A stretch of DNA of 64,000 nt, from the NCBI GenBank assembly GCA_964370635.1, contig CAYJJU010000011.1, forward strand, positions 1-64,000. The letters run 5' to 3'. Both the position numbers and the translations under genes were made by a program. Below, piece by piece: positions 41,582 to 49,700 of this stretch (position 1 is its first letter; each line of letters begins with the position of its first letter). The stretch is from SIG603 sp964370635. GTDB lineage: Bacteria; Bacillota; Clostridia; Oscillospirales; Acutalibacteraceae. Under the pieces are notes generated by a model. That model did no database searches. It was not told the DNA's origin and saw only the letters and a program-made list of their open reading frames with translations.

Positions 41582-42835
41582 GTGTACCCATTTTTTAATA
41601 TAGATGAAAAACTTTTAAAGCTTTCTAAAGAAGCGGAAAAAGAATGCAAGCCTGAATTTGAAAAAATTGAAGAAATTACAAGGTATAACCAACAAAAAAT
41701 GCAGGCGGCTTTTTGCAAGGCAGGCGTTAGCGAGCATCACTTTGCGGGGACTACAGGCTATGGCTATGGCGACAGGGGCAGAGACGTGCTTGACGAGGTG
41801 TATGCCCATGCTTTTGGGGCAGAAGACGCACTGGTAAGGCATAATTTTGTAAGTGGCACGCACACTTTAACCGTGGCGCTTTTTGGAATGCTTAGGCCAA
41901 ATGACAAGATGCTTTGTGTTACGGGAAAGCCTTATGACACGCTTTTAGGCGTTATTGGTCACCACAAAAAATGCGACGGCTCTTTAGTCGACTTTGGGGT
42001 TAAATATGAAGAAGTCAACCTATTGCCCGACGGCGGTGTTGATTACGAAGGCATAAAAAATGCGCTTGATAACACATATAAAATGGTGTATATCCAGCGC
42101 TCAAGAGGTTATAGCCTAAGGCCTACTTTGTGCATTTCGGACATAGAAAAAATTGTTAAAACTGTAAGAGAAATTGCTCCCGACACCATAATAATGGTAG
42201 ACAACTGCTATGGCGAATATGTTGAAAAACTGGAGCCGACACAGGTGGGAGCGGACATTATTGCAGGCTCTTTAATTAAAAATCCCGGCGGAGGCATTGC
42301 GCCGACGGGTGGATACATTGCAGGCAAAAAAGAGCTTATAGAAAAATGCTCATACAGGCTTACGACACCGGGAACCGGTAAAGAAGTAGGCTGTACTTTG
42401 GGAAATAACAGGGAGCTATTTATGGGAACTTTTGCGGCCCCGACCGTGACAGGCTCTGCTTTAAAGACGGCTGTATTTGCATCTAGCCTTTTTTCAAAGT
42501 TAGGATATGAAGTAAGTCCTAAAGTAGACGAAAAAAGGGGAGACATCATTCAGGCAATAAAGCTTGTAAAAAAAGAAGCGCTTATCGCCTTTTGTAAAGG
42601 GATACAAAAAGGAGCACCCGTAGACGCATTTGTAAGCCCCGAACCTGCTCCAATGCCGGGTTATGATTCAGATGTAATTATGGCGGCTGGCGCATTTACG
42701 ATGGGAGCCTCGATAGAGCTTTCCGCCGATGCCCCACTTAGAGAACCATATGCCGTGTGGCTTCAAGGTGGAATAAACTACGACAGCGGACATTTAGGCA
42801 TAATTTTAGCGGCACAGGAAATGTTAAATAATTAA
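41582..42835 (+). CDS. Methionine gamma-lyase/aluminium resistance family PLP protein
   Basis: Fold-type I PLP enzyme of the Met_gamma_lyase (aluminium resistance) family, 417 aa. Diagnostic parts are the N-terminal FNIDEKLLKLSKEAE, HHFAGTTGYGYGDRGRD, IIMVDNCYGEYVE with the PLP-binding Asp, GSLIKNPGGGIAPTGGYI with the Schiff-base Lys, and PGTGKEVGCTLG. Start is GTG immediately after the M42 stop. The physiological reaction in this family is poorly defined. Third gene of the M42-M42-lyase unit, which could serve peptide and amino-acid breakdown. Confidence 0.9.
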   Translation: MYPFFNIDEKLLKLSKEAEKECKPEFEKIEEITRYNQQKMQAAFCKAGVSEHHFAGTTGYGYGDRGRDVLDEVYAHAFGAEDALVRHNFVSGTHTLTVALFGMLRPNDKMLCVTGKPYDTLLGVIGHHKKCDGSLVDFGVKYEEVNLLPDGGVDYEGIKNALDNTYKMVYIQRSRGYSLRPTLCISDIEKIVKTVREIAPDTIIMVDNCYGEYVEKLEPTQVGADIIAGSLIKNPGGGIAPTGGYIAGKKELIEKCSYRLTTPGTGKEVGCTLGNNRELFMGTFAAPTVTGSALKTAVFASSLFSKLGYEVSPKVDEKRGDIIQAIKLVKKEALIAFCKGIQKGAPVDAFVSPEPAPMPGYDSDVIMAAGAFTMGASIELSADAPLREPYAVWLQGGINYDSGHLGIILAAQEMLNN

Positions 42836-42847
42836 TAATTAATAATT

Positions 42848-42894
42848 GTGGTGAAAATCCTGCGGATTTTTCAATTATATCTTGACAAAACCAC
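42848..42894. repeat. Family E hairpin repeat, copy 3
   Basis: GTGGT...ACCAC, 47 bp, with the hairpin AAAATCC-tgc-GGATTTT followed by TCAATTATA. It lies between the lyase gene and the IS-like left end. Confidence 0.75.
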
Positions 42895-42964
42895 GTTTTA
42901 TTTTCGTGTGAAAAGAGGACAACAGTGTACCGACCTCCAAAAGTTAGACCTAAAAAACTAACTT

Positions 42965-43327
42965 TTGGGAGGTCGGTATTTTAATGGCAAACCGAAAAAT
43001 CCGAAAACAGCACGAAACAAAAATGTGCCTATTATCGGCGGTAGTGGTAGCGGTAAGACAAGGTTTTGGCTAAAACCTAACCTCATGCAGTGCCATTCAT
43101 CACTGGTCATAACAGATCCAAAAGGTAGTATCGTAATCGAGTGTGGAAAGCTGTTACTTCGTGAGGGGTACAAAATAAAGATACTCAAGCGTGTGACGGA
43201 AAACGAGCCCTCGAATATGGAAAACTTTTCACAATTCGAGGGTAGACTTTTTGTGCAAATGTGTGGTATAATGATTAAATTAAAGCCACATCTGAAAGGT
43301 GCGAGATTATTTATATTTGACGAATAG
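42965..43327 (+). pseudogene. Truncated TraG/VirD4-type coupling protein fragment
   Basis: The 120-codon reading frame starts inside the IS-like hairpin. It contains the N-terminal part of a conjugative coupling ATPase: NVPIIGGSGSGKTRFWLKPN (Walker A) followed by SSLVITDPKGSIVIECGKLL. The membrane helices before it and Walker B and the rest of the ATPase after it are missing. From about residue 88 (FEGRLFVQMCGIM) the sequence no longer fits TraG and looks more like the C-terminal end of an IS4/IS1634-type transposase, a tentative reading. It is best seen as debris of an integrative conjugative element joined to IS sequence. Not functional. Confidence 0.75.
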
Positions 43328-43342
43328 AGGAGATTTACATAA

Positions 43343-44041
43343 ATGAAAGTAGGAATAATATGTGCTGTAGATAGGGAACTTGCTCCTTTTTTACATATGA
43401 TAAATAATAGCGTTACAACAGAAAAAGCTATGTTAAAATTTTATAGCGGAGAGATTGATGACGTAACTGTTGTAACTATGTTTTGTGGTGTATGCAAAAC
43501 AAATGCAGCTATTGCTTCACAAATTTTAATTGACACTTATAGTTGCGACATAATAATAAATGCAGGAACAGCAGGCGGAATGGATATAAAAGTCAAATTA
43601 TATGACACCATTTTTTCAACAGAAATAGCTCATCATGATGTAGAGGCAGGGATTTTGACTGAATTTCACCCTTGGATGGATTCGATATATTTTAAGGCTG
43701 ATGAAGCATTGATTCAGCTATCCAAAAATCTAATCGGCAAAAATAATATTCCAAATGTACATTTCGGTAGAATGATAACGGGAGAATTTTTTGTTACAGA
43801 TGATTTTCGAGCAGAGCTCAATAATGAATTTGCTCCTTTAAGTATTGATATGGAAACAGCAAGCATAGCTCATGCTTGTTTTGTAAACAAAATTCCTTTT
43901 ATAGCAATAAGAACGATAACTGATACTGAAGAACATGCAGGAACAAATAATTTTGAATTAAATTGTGAAAAAGCATCTAAAAAATCTGCTGATTTAGTTA
44001 GACTACTATTAAGTGAAATCCATAACCACTACCCATTATAA
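43343..44041 (+). CDS. 5'-methylthioadenosine/S-adenosylhomocysteine nucleosidase family protein
   Basis: Nucleoside hydrolase of the PNP/UDP family, 232 aa. It would cleave MTA/SAH to adenine and thio-ribose, recycling SAM by-products. Seen: MKVGIICAVDRE with the catalytic Glu12, NAGTAGGMD, LSIDMETASIAH with Glu171 as the ribose-binding glutamate, and AIRTITDT with catalytic-type Asp194. The ATG follows GAGGAG. The gene lies inside the IS-bounded island directly after the TraG fragment, and its sequence is distinctly A/T-rich, so it may have arrived by transfer. Whether the cell has another copy cannot be told here. Confidence 0.88.
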   Translation: MKVGIICAVDRELAPFLHMINNSVTTEKAMLKFYSGEIDDVTVVTMFCGVCKTNAAIASQILIDTYSCDIIINAGTAGGMDIKVKLYDTIFSTEIAHHDVEAGILTEFHPWMDSIYFKADEALIQLSKNLIGKNNIPNVHFGRMITGEFFVTDDFRAELNNEFAPLSIDMETASIAHACFVNKIPFIAIRTITDTEEHAGTNNFELNCEKASKKSADLVRLLLSEIHNHYPL

Positions 44042-44151
44042 GCATTTGACGAAACACAAAAAGCACTAAAACCCCATAGTACCCCTAAATGGACTGATGA
44101 TAAATTTTAGTCCATTTTTTTATGCCTTAAAACAGAAACGGAGGAAAAAAG

Positions 44152-44196
44152 ATGTTAAAAAATTACAAGAGTTTTGAATGTTTACGCAGTATTTAA
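44152..44196 (+). other. Truncated reading frame with ribosome binding site
   Basis: GGAGGAAAAAAG precedes an ATG that opens only 14 codons (MLKNYKSFECLRSI) before a stop. The strong start signal without a gene suggests the first codons of a deleted mobile-element gene. Confidence 0.4.
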
Positions 44197-44233
44197 GCTA
44201 TCTAACAGTTATCAAAGGTCGCTCTGCATAAAA

Positions 44234-44394
44234 ATAGGGGCTGTGACGAAATAGAATAATTTTCGTCACATTGACGGACAGATGTAGGGGCGTGACCGCC
44301 CGAAACCTTGGATTTTACCATTAGTTTCGGGCGAACACACAGGTTCGCCCCTACAAAAATTTATATATTATAACAATTACGACACAGCCTCTAT
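44234..44394. repeat. Nested palindromic repeat
   Basis: The outer arms ATAGGGGCTGTGACG (44234-44248) and CGACACAGCCTCTAT (44380-44394) pair. They enclose GACGAAA...TTTTCGTC and then TGTAGGGGCG...CGCCCCTACA (44283-44292 with 44346-44355), itself enclosing CGCCCGAAA...TTTCGGGCG. It ends four bases before the right IS-like end. The CGCCCCTACA palindrome is a type widespread in Clostridia; its function is unknown. Confidence 0.75.
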
Positions 44395-44459
44395 TAAGTC
44401 TAACTTTTTGGGGTCACATCAAAATTGCCGTTGTCCTCTTTTTATATAGTTCTCAACTA

Positions 44460-45203
44460 TCAATTTCTCCTACTTCTTGCCAAAAGCTCGAGTATTCGTA
44501 AGAAAAGCATGAGTATTGTTGTAACTAATCCCATGGCAAGTGACCACTCGTACATTTTTTCTGCGCGATAATTTATCGCATTCGAAATATTGTCAAAATC
44601 AACTGCTAGGTGTAAGACGAAAACTAGGGTGCATACCAGTGCATAAATTGTCCCTGTAATTCCATTTCCGTAAAATAAATTTGCTAAAGTGGGTGTGAAG
44701 AAAGAACTTATCATGGTAATTAGACTTACAAATATTATTACTAAAAACAGTGAACTTACTACGCTTCTAAATCTGTGCCCTACCTTAATTACACCGAAAG
44801 TGTAGAGTAACAGCATTGAAAAAACGACTACTGCGGTTATTATAGCGGCTATAAAGACTATGCCGTCATAGGCGGTGGCGTAATAAGAAGCCGCCCAAGA
44901 AATTACAAAACCCTGAATTAGCGAATAAAGTGTGCCGAAAATTGGGGTTGATTTAGGGCTTGTTGCGCTGATTATAGACGAGATAAGCATTAATGCAAAA
45001 CCGCCTATAGAAACATACATTAGATACTGTGCAGGGATGATATCGGCAAGATAGAGTCCCATTCCAACGAAGTTTACGAAGAAAAAATAAAATATTTTTG
45101 CGCAAACACCTGCTTTTGTGACGGATTTAGCGCTTGACGAGCGTCGACTCTTTGATACGGCTCTAAAATATGGGTTCATGCTTCTGCTTGTAGAATTGTT
45201 CAT
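44460..45203 (-). CDS. Bax inhibitor-1/YccA family membrane protein
   Basis: Integral membrane protein with about seven helices, 247 aa. The C-terminal half DFDNISNAINYRAEKMYEWSL-like region, ending in LVTTILMLFLRILELLA, is characteristic of the bacterial Bax1-I/YccA-like family, whose members leak calcium or interact with FtsH. The N-terminus is basic and Ser-rich (SKSRRSSSAKS), cytosolic. The role here is inferred from family only. Last gene of the minus-strand run. Confidence 0.87.
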   Translation of the reverse strand: MNNSTSRSMNPYFRAVSKSRRSSSAKSVTKAGVCAKIFYFFFVNFVGMGLYLADIIPAQYLMYVSIGGFALMLISSIISATSPKSTPIFGTLYSLIQGFVISWAASYYATAYDGIVFIAAIITAVVVFSMLLLYTFGVIKVGHRFRSVVSSLFLVIIFVSLITMISSFFTPTLANLFYGNGITGTIYALVCTLVFVLHLAVDFDNISNAINYRAEKMYEWSLAMGLVTTILMLFLRILELLARSRRN

Positions 45204-45235
45204 AATAATACTCCATTCCGCTTGTCAAATTGATT

Positions 45236-46204
45236 TTATAACTTGTCTATCCTGTCAAAGTCCTTTAAAAACCATATGTCGGAAACTTTAAATTCTTTGT
45301 GATTTAGATAATCAAGTTCTTCGGCATCGCTTTCGAATTCAAATTTCAGTTTATAAGAGTATAGGGCCTGATAGGGAAAATTAATCTTTTTATTTACAGC
45401 ATTTGTGCCGTACTTTCCGTCCCCTGCAAGTGCATGCCCGATTGATGCCATGTGCGCCCTTATTTGATGAGTTCTGCCCGTGAGCAAATCCACCTCAAGC
45501 AAAGAAAAATTATTGCCCTTTTTGATTACACTGTATTTAGTCTTAATAATTTTAGAGTTTGGCACTTGCTTTTTTGTTATGTAGACCCTGTTTTGCTTTT
45601 CGTTTTTTTGAAGATAATCTTCTAAATATTCCTCATTTTTTAAAAGCCTACCACATACTATACAAAGATAGTATTTCTTTATCTCTCTGTGCTTTAATTT
45701 GTAATTCATTATGCGAAGCGTCTTGGCGTTTTTTGCGGCCATTACTATTCCGCCTGTGTTTCTGTCTATCCTATTTATCAGCGCCGGCGCAAAACTTAAG
45801 GCGTCTTCCGGGTTATACTCGCCGTTTTTATATAAATAGTGATGTATGCGTGAAATTAATGAATCGAAGTGATAATTCTCATCGGGGTGGACTATAAGTC
45901 CCGGTTTTTTATTTAGTAGCATCAAATTTTCGTCTTCGTAGACTATGTCGAGAGTCTTGGGAGCCTTCAAAAAGTCGTATTCCTTGGGTTTTGTCTGTAA
46001 AAAATCGTCGTGTAAAAAAAGGTAGAGCTCGTCGCCGTCAATTAGCTTTGTTGCCGCCTCGCATCTTTTTTTATTGATTTTTATGTCTTTTTTTCGTATC
46101 GCCTTGTGTAAAACCGAGGCGGGTAGGTTGGAAAAGGTTTTGGTTAAAAACTTGTCCAGTCTCTGTCCTGCATCGTTTTTTGATATAATAATAATCTTTT
46201 TCAA
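45236..46204 (-). CDS. RluA family pseudouridine synthase
   Basis: Isomerises uridine to pseudouridine in rRNA or tRNA, 322 aa. An S4 RNA-binding domain (about residues 12-62) precedes the catalytic domain. There LLNKKPGLIVHPDE and RIDRNTGG (residues 145-152, catalytic Asp147) are intact, as is LLTGRTHQIRAHMA. The architecture matches RluC/RluD-type enzymes; the target base is unknown. The gene starts 2 nt after the stop of the ThrE-like gene. The start has only a modest ribosome binding site (GGAGTTAAG). Confidence 0.94.
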   Translation of the reverse strand: MKKIIIISKNDAGQRLDKFLTKTFSNLPASVLHKAIRKKDIKINKKRCEAATKLIDGDELYLFLHDDFLQTKPKEYDFLKAPKTLDIVYEDENLMLLNKKPGLIVHPDENYHFDSLISRIHHYLYKNGEYNPEDALSFAPALINRIDRNTGGIVMAAKNAKTLRIMNYKLKHREIKKYYLCIVCGRLLKNEEYLEDYLQKNEKQNRVYITKKQVPNSKIIKTKYSVIKKGNNFSLLEVDLLTGRTHQIRAHMASIGHALAGDGKYGTNAVNKKINFPYQALYSYKLKFEFESDAEELDYLNHKEFKVSDIWFLKDFDRIDKL

Positions 46205-46206
46205 AC

Positions 46207-46677
46207 TTAACTCCTTTTATACGTTTTGCGTTTTTTAAATGAGAACATAATTTGTGGAAGTGAGGTTACAAGGCCTATTCCAAGCGCAATTGCAATGGCG
46301 ATTTGAGCCGTTTCCATTGCTATATTTGACGCTTCCACGGTGTTGTTCATAAACAAATGATAACCTGCCGAGTATATTCCAGCACCGGGCACTAAGGGGA
46401 AAATTCCGGGAATTAAAAATACGGTGACGGGCGATTTTCTAAAATACGAGAAATATCTCGACAAAAGTGCAAGCCCCAAGGTGGCATAAAATGAAGAAAA
46501 CACAACACTCATGCCTAAATCTATGAGCACTATATAAATAAGCCAGCCTACACCGCCGATTGTTCCGGCAAAAACCCTGTCTTTTTTAGGGCACTGGAAA
46601 ATAATTGTAAAAAAATATGTTGCGACTAGTGCTAGGGCGCTGTCACGCAAATATTCAAAAATTAATTCTAAATTCAT
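46207..46677 (-). CDS. Threonine/serine exporter, small subunit (ThrE_2 domain)
   Basis: Membrane protein with about five helices, 156 aa. It matches the C-terminal half of ThrE exporters (DUF3815/ThrE_2): GFSxxFQCPKKDRVFAGTIGG-like region and IPGIFPLVPGAGIYSAGY. In many Firmicutes the exporter is split into two proteins. The other half is the gene just upstream, 7 nt away, so the two would form one transporter exporting threonine or serine or, in some bacteria, dipeptides. Confidence 0.88.
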   Translation of the reverse strand: MNLELIFEYLRDSALALVATYFFTIIFQCPKKDRVFAGTIGGVGWLIYIVLIDLGMSVVFSSFYATLGLALLSRYFSYFRKSPVTVFLIPGIFPLVPGAGIYSAGYHLFMNNTVEASNIAMETAQIAIAIALGIGLVTSLPQIMFSFKKRKTYKRS

Positions 46678-46684
46678 AATTACC

Positions 46685-47449
46685 TCAAATTTGTAAAAAG
46701 TTAAAAAGACTCATTATAACACCTACACCAATAGCTATGCAGCCGCCCGTAATTATTGCATCGATAAGCCGCACGGTGCCACTTAGGTAGTCGCTGTTGA
46801 AAAAATCTCGTATAGATGTGGTGAGTGCCACGCCGGGCACAAGCCTTATAATTGAAGCGGTTATAATCAAGTCTAAATTTTCACCAAGGCCTAAATTCAA
46901 AAGAACAATGGCGGAAAAAGCGCCTATCATGCTGGCACTTATATTAATAATAAATTTTGATATCGTGAATTTTCCCGTAAAACATAAAAAAGCTTGTATT
47001 AAAAGCCCTGCAAAAAGCGCATTTGCGCTGTCAAACAAGTTTCCCCCGAAAATATAGCAAAAACAAGCACTGGCAAGCCCACAGGAAATTATTTGAAAAA
47101 GCGTTGAAGTAAACTTCATGTTTTCAATTTCGAGTAATTTCTTATACGCATCTTCTTTTCCTAGACTACCGCTGTAAATTTCCCTTGAAAGCTGATTTAT
47201 TGCAGAGATTTTTGCAAGATGCAAAGTATAAGATGGGATGAATTTTATTTTTGTGCTATGGGTTTTTCCTTTTTCGACACCGCTTGCTAAAATTGCATTT
47301 GTTATGATAAACGTGTTAAAATCCTCAATTTCAAGCGAACTTGCCACTCTGTCCATGGTTTCGTGAACTCTGGTAATTTCAGCGCCACTCTCTAGCAAAA
47401 TTTTGCCCATTTTGAAGACTATATCATATGAATTTATAGCGTTTTCCAT
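46685..47449 (-). CDS. Threonine/serine exporter, large subunit (ThrE/DUF1212 domain)
   Basis: 254 aa. A soluble N-terminal segment (about 1-110; LLESGAEITRVHETM, ILASGVEKGKTHSTK) is followed by five membrane helices. IIRLVPGVALTTSIRDFFNSDYLSG is the family signature. It is the first gene of the minus-strand run ThrE-large, ThrE-small, pseudouridine synthase, and perhaps the Bax-inhibitor-like gene. The ATG has only a weak upstream ribosome binding site. Confidence 0.9.
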   Translation of the reverse strand: MENAINSYDIVFKMGKILLESGAEITRVHETMDRVASSLEIEDFNTFIITNAILASGVEKGKTHSTKIKFIPSYTLHLAKISAINQLSREIYSGSLGKEDAYKKLLEIENMKFTSTLFQIISCGLASACFCYIFGGNLFDSANALFAGLLIQAFLCFTGKFTISKFIINISASMIGAFSAIVLLNLGLGENLDLIITASIIRLVPGVALTTSIRDFFNSDYLSGTVRLIDAIITGGCIAIGVGVIMSLFNFLQI

Positions 47450-47606
47450 GTATTTACCCCAAATCTTACTTAATTTTTTTAATATGTTTTAATAATAAAT
47501 ATTCTACTACAAATAGCAAATTATTTCAATACATAAATAAATTATAAAAGCTTAAAAGTTTATTTACAATTTGATATAAAAAATCGCCTATAATACTTAA
47601 AGGCAC

Positions 47607-47635
47607 TTTACATTTTAATGAAATTATTGTAATAT
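47607..47635 (+). promoter_or_regulatory. Possible promoter of the pyrH-frr run
   Basis: TTTACA (47607-47612), 17-bp spacer, TAATAT (47630-47635). A second A/T-rich candidate lies upstream (TATAAT at about 47590-47595) without a well-spaced -35. Confidence 0.5.
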
Positions 47636-47668
47636 AAGTGTAATTATAGAAGAAATGAGGGTCTTGAC

Positions 47669-48382
47669 ATGCAACTTAAATATAAAAGAGTGTTATTAAA
47701 ACTTAGCGGTGAATCACTTGCAGGAAATATCGGACACGGAATAGATTTTGATATTGTCGTGAAAATGTGTGAGCCTGTAAAAAAACTTTGTGACCTAGGT
47801 GCCGAGGTTGCCGTGGTTGTAGGCGGCGGAAATTTTTGGCGAGGCAGAAGCAGTGGCAGTATGGACAGGACAAGGGCAGACCATATGGGAATGCTTGCAA
47901 CGGTAATAAACGCCTTAGGCGTTGCCGACGGTCTAGAGCAGGTAGGGCTTGATGTTAGGGTGCAAACGGCAATTTCAATGCAAGAAGTTGCAGAGCCGTA
48001 TATAAGAAATAAGGCGGTAAGGCATCTTGAAAAGGGACGAGTAGTGGTTTTTGGCTGCGGTACGGGAAATCCCTTCTTTTCAACCGACACAGGTGCGGCA
48101 CTTAGGGCGGCCGAAATTGATGCAGACGTCATACTCAAGGCGACAATGGTAGACGGAGTATATGACAGCGACCCTAAGAAAAATCCTGATGCAAAAAAAT
48201 ATGAGCATTTATCGTATATGGAAGTTCTTAGCGAGAATTTGCAAGTAATGGACATGACGGCGGCTTCATTTTGTAAGGATAGAGACATACCTTTTTATGT
48301 GTTTAGCATAGAAGACCCCGAAAACATAGTTAAAGCGGCATGCGGCGAAAATGTCGGCACATTAGTCGATAATAAATTATAA
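47669..48382 (+). CDS. pyrH: Uridylate kinase (UMP kinase)
   Basis: Phosphorylates UMP to UDP for pyrimidine nucleotide synthesis, 237 aa, amino-acid kinase fold. YKRVLLKLSGESLAG, VVGGGNFWRG, DHMGMLATVINALGVAD and the ATMVDGVYDSDPKKNP segment are standard. It heads the pyrH-frr-uppS-cdsA-dxr-rseP-ispG-polC run. In most Firmicutes rpsB and tsf precede it; here the divergent ThrE genes occupy that place. The start has a weak ribosome binding site (ATGAGGGTCTTGAC). Confidence 0.97.
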   Translation: MQLKYKRVLLKLSGESLAGNIGHGIDFDIVVKMCEPVKKLCDLGAEVAVVVGGGNFWRGRSSGSMDRTRADHMGMLATVINALGVADGLEQVGLDVRVQTAISMQEVAEPYIRNKAVRHLEKGRVVVFGCGTGNPFFSTDTGAALRAAEIDADVILKATMVDGVYDSDPKKNPDAKKYEHLSYMEVLSENLQVMDMTAASFCKDRDIPFYVFSIEDPENIVKAACGENVGTLVDNKL

Positions 48383-48409
48383 TAAATTTAAGGAAACGGA
48401 GATATCGTT

Positions 48410-48964
48410 ATGAAAGAGATTTTAGAAAAAACTACTGGGAAAATGACAAAAACTATAGGTGCTTTAGAGCACGAATTTGCAATGGTAAGGGCAGGAAGGG
48501 CAAACCCTGCTGTACTTGATAAGGTAAGGGTTGACTATTATGGAACACCTACACCCATAAATCAACTTGCCGCTGTATCTGTTACTGAGGCAAGAGTTTT
48601 AACAATTCAGCCTTGGGATGCAAGCGTTGTGTCTCAAATTGAAAAGGCTATACAGACATCCGATGTTGGAATTAATCCACAAAGTGATGGTAAAATCATA
48701 AGACTTATGTTTCCTCAATTAACAGAGGACAGACGTAAAGAGATAGTTAAAGAGTTACATAAAATGGCAGAAGAATCAAAGGTTGCAGTGCGCTCTATAA
48801 GACGTGATGCAATTGAAAAACTAAAGGCTCAAAAGAAAAATGCAGAGCTTACAGAAGATGATTTGAAACTTGCAGAGAAAAAAGTGCAGGACCTTACAGA
48901 CAAATATGTAAAAGACATTGACGCTCATTTGCATACAAAAGAAAAAGAAATTCTTTCTATTTAA
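48410..48964 (+). CDS. frr: Ribosome recycling factor
   Basis: Splits post-termination ribosomes together with EF-G, 184 aa. Typical segments are the RAGRANPAVLDKVRVDYYG stretch, TPINQLAAVSVTEAR, and IRLMFPQLTEDRRKEIVK. Length is standard. It starts 27 nt after pyrH. Confidence 0.98.
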   Translation: MKEILEKTTGKMTKTIGALEHEFAMVRAGRANPAVLDKVRVDYYGTPTPINQLAAVSVTEARVLTIQPWDASVVSQIEKAIQTSDVGINPQSDGKIIRLMFPQLTEDRRKEIVKELHKMAEESKVAVRSIRRDAIEKLKAQKKNAELTEDDLKLAEKKVQDLTDKYVKDIDAHLHTKEKEILSI

Positions 48965-48975
48965 GCGGAGGGTTT

Positions 48976-49677
48976 ATGAGTAATTTGCCAAAACATGTTG
49001 CTATCATTATGGATGGCAATGGTAGATGGGCAAAGCAGAAAGGTCTTTCAAGGTCTGCAGGGCATAAAGCCGGGGCTAAGAAATTTAAAGAGATTACCAT
49101 GTATGCCGCCGATGTAGGCATACAGTATCTCACAATATATGCTTTTTCCACAGAGAATTGGAATAGACCAAAGGCGGAGGTTTCCGCCTTAATGCTTTTG
49201 TTTAAGGATTATCTTGAAGAGGCGCTTACCGACTTTTTAGATGAAAATATTAAGGTAAACTTCATAGGCGATGTGTCTAAATTTCCAAATAGCCTTAAAA
49301 AACTTATTGAAAAAGTGAAAGAGGTTTCAAAAAACAGGACAGGAATGACCCTAAATCTTGCAATGAATTACGGCGCACGTGCGGAGATAGTAAATGCAGT
49401 TAAACAAATTGCCGTAAGTGTAAAGCAAGGAGAGCTTGATGTAAAGGACATCGACGAAGCTTTAATTTCAAATTGTTTATACACCAAAAGTCAGCCCGAC
49501 CCCGACCTTATAATAAGGCCGAGTGGCGAGTTGCGATTGTCTAATTTTCTACTTTGGCAGAGTGCTTATGCAGAGTTTGTTTTTCAAGATATTTTGTGGC
49601 CAGACTTTACAAAAGAGGATTTTGACAAGGCGGTAGACGTCTTTAAAAGTCGAGACAGAAGATACGGCGCGGTTTAA
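48976..49677 (+). CDS. uppS: Isoprenyl transferase (undecaprenyl diphosphate synthase)
   Basis: Condenses isopentenyl diphosphate onto farnesyl diphosphate to make the C55 lipid carrier for cell wall synthesis, 233 aa. Catalytic signature HVAIIMDGNGRWAKQ with the key Asp; SAGHKAG, YAFSTENWNRP and DLIIRPSGELRLSNFLLWQ are conserved. The ATG follows GCGGAGGG. Confidence 0.97.
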   Translation: MSNLPKHVAIIMDGNGRWAKQKGLSRSAGHKAGAKKFKEITMYAADVGIQYLTIYAFSTENWNRPKAEVSALMLLFKDYLEEALTDFLDENIKVNFIGDVSKFPNSLKKLIEKVKEVSKNRTGMTLNLAMNYGARAEIVNAVKQIAVSVKQGELDVKDIDEALISNCLYTKSQPDPDLIIRPSGELRLSNFLLWQSAYAEFVFQDILWPDFTKEDFDKAVDVFKSRDRRYGAV

Positions 49678-49700
49678 AATATACTGATAAGAGGTAATAT

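Larger units (their letters stand above)
42911..44445. mobile_element. Remnant island bounded by IS-like inverted ends
   Basis: The left side has AAAAGAGGACAAC (42911-42923) and CCAAAAGTTAGAC (42937-42949). The right side carries the inverse: GTCTAACTTTTTGG (44398-44411) and GTTGTCCTCTTTT (44430-44442). The ends therefore form a long inverted repeat around about 1.5 kb holding a TraG fragment, a nucleosidase gene and a palindrome. At the left, a second inverted arm (CTAACTTTTGGGAGGTCGGTA, 42958-42978) lies only ~10 bp from the first, as if the two ends of an IS were fused after loss of its body. The end sequence looks like that of IS3-type elements; no intact transposase is present. Confidence 0.6.
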
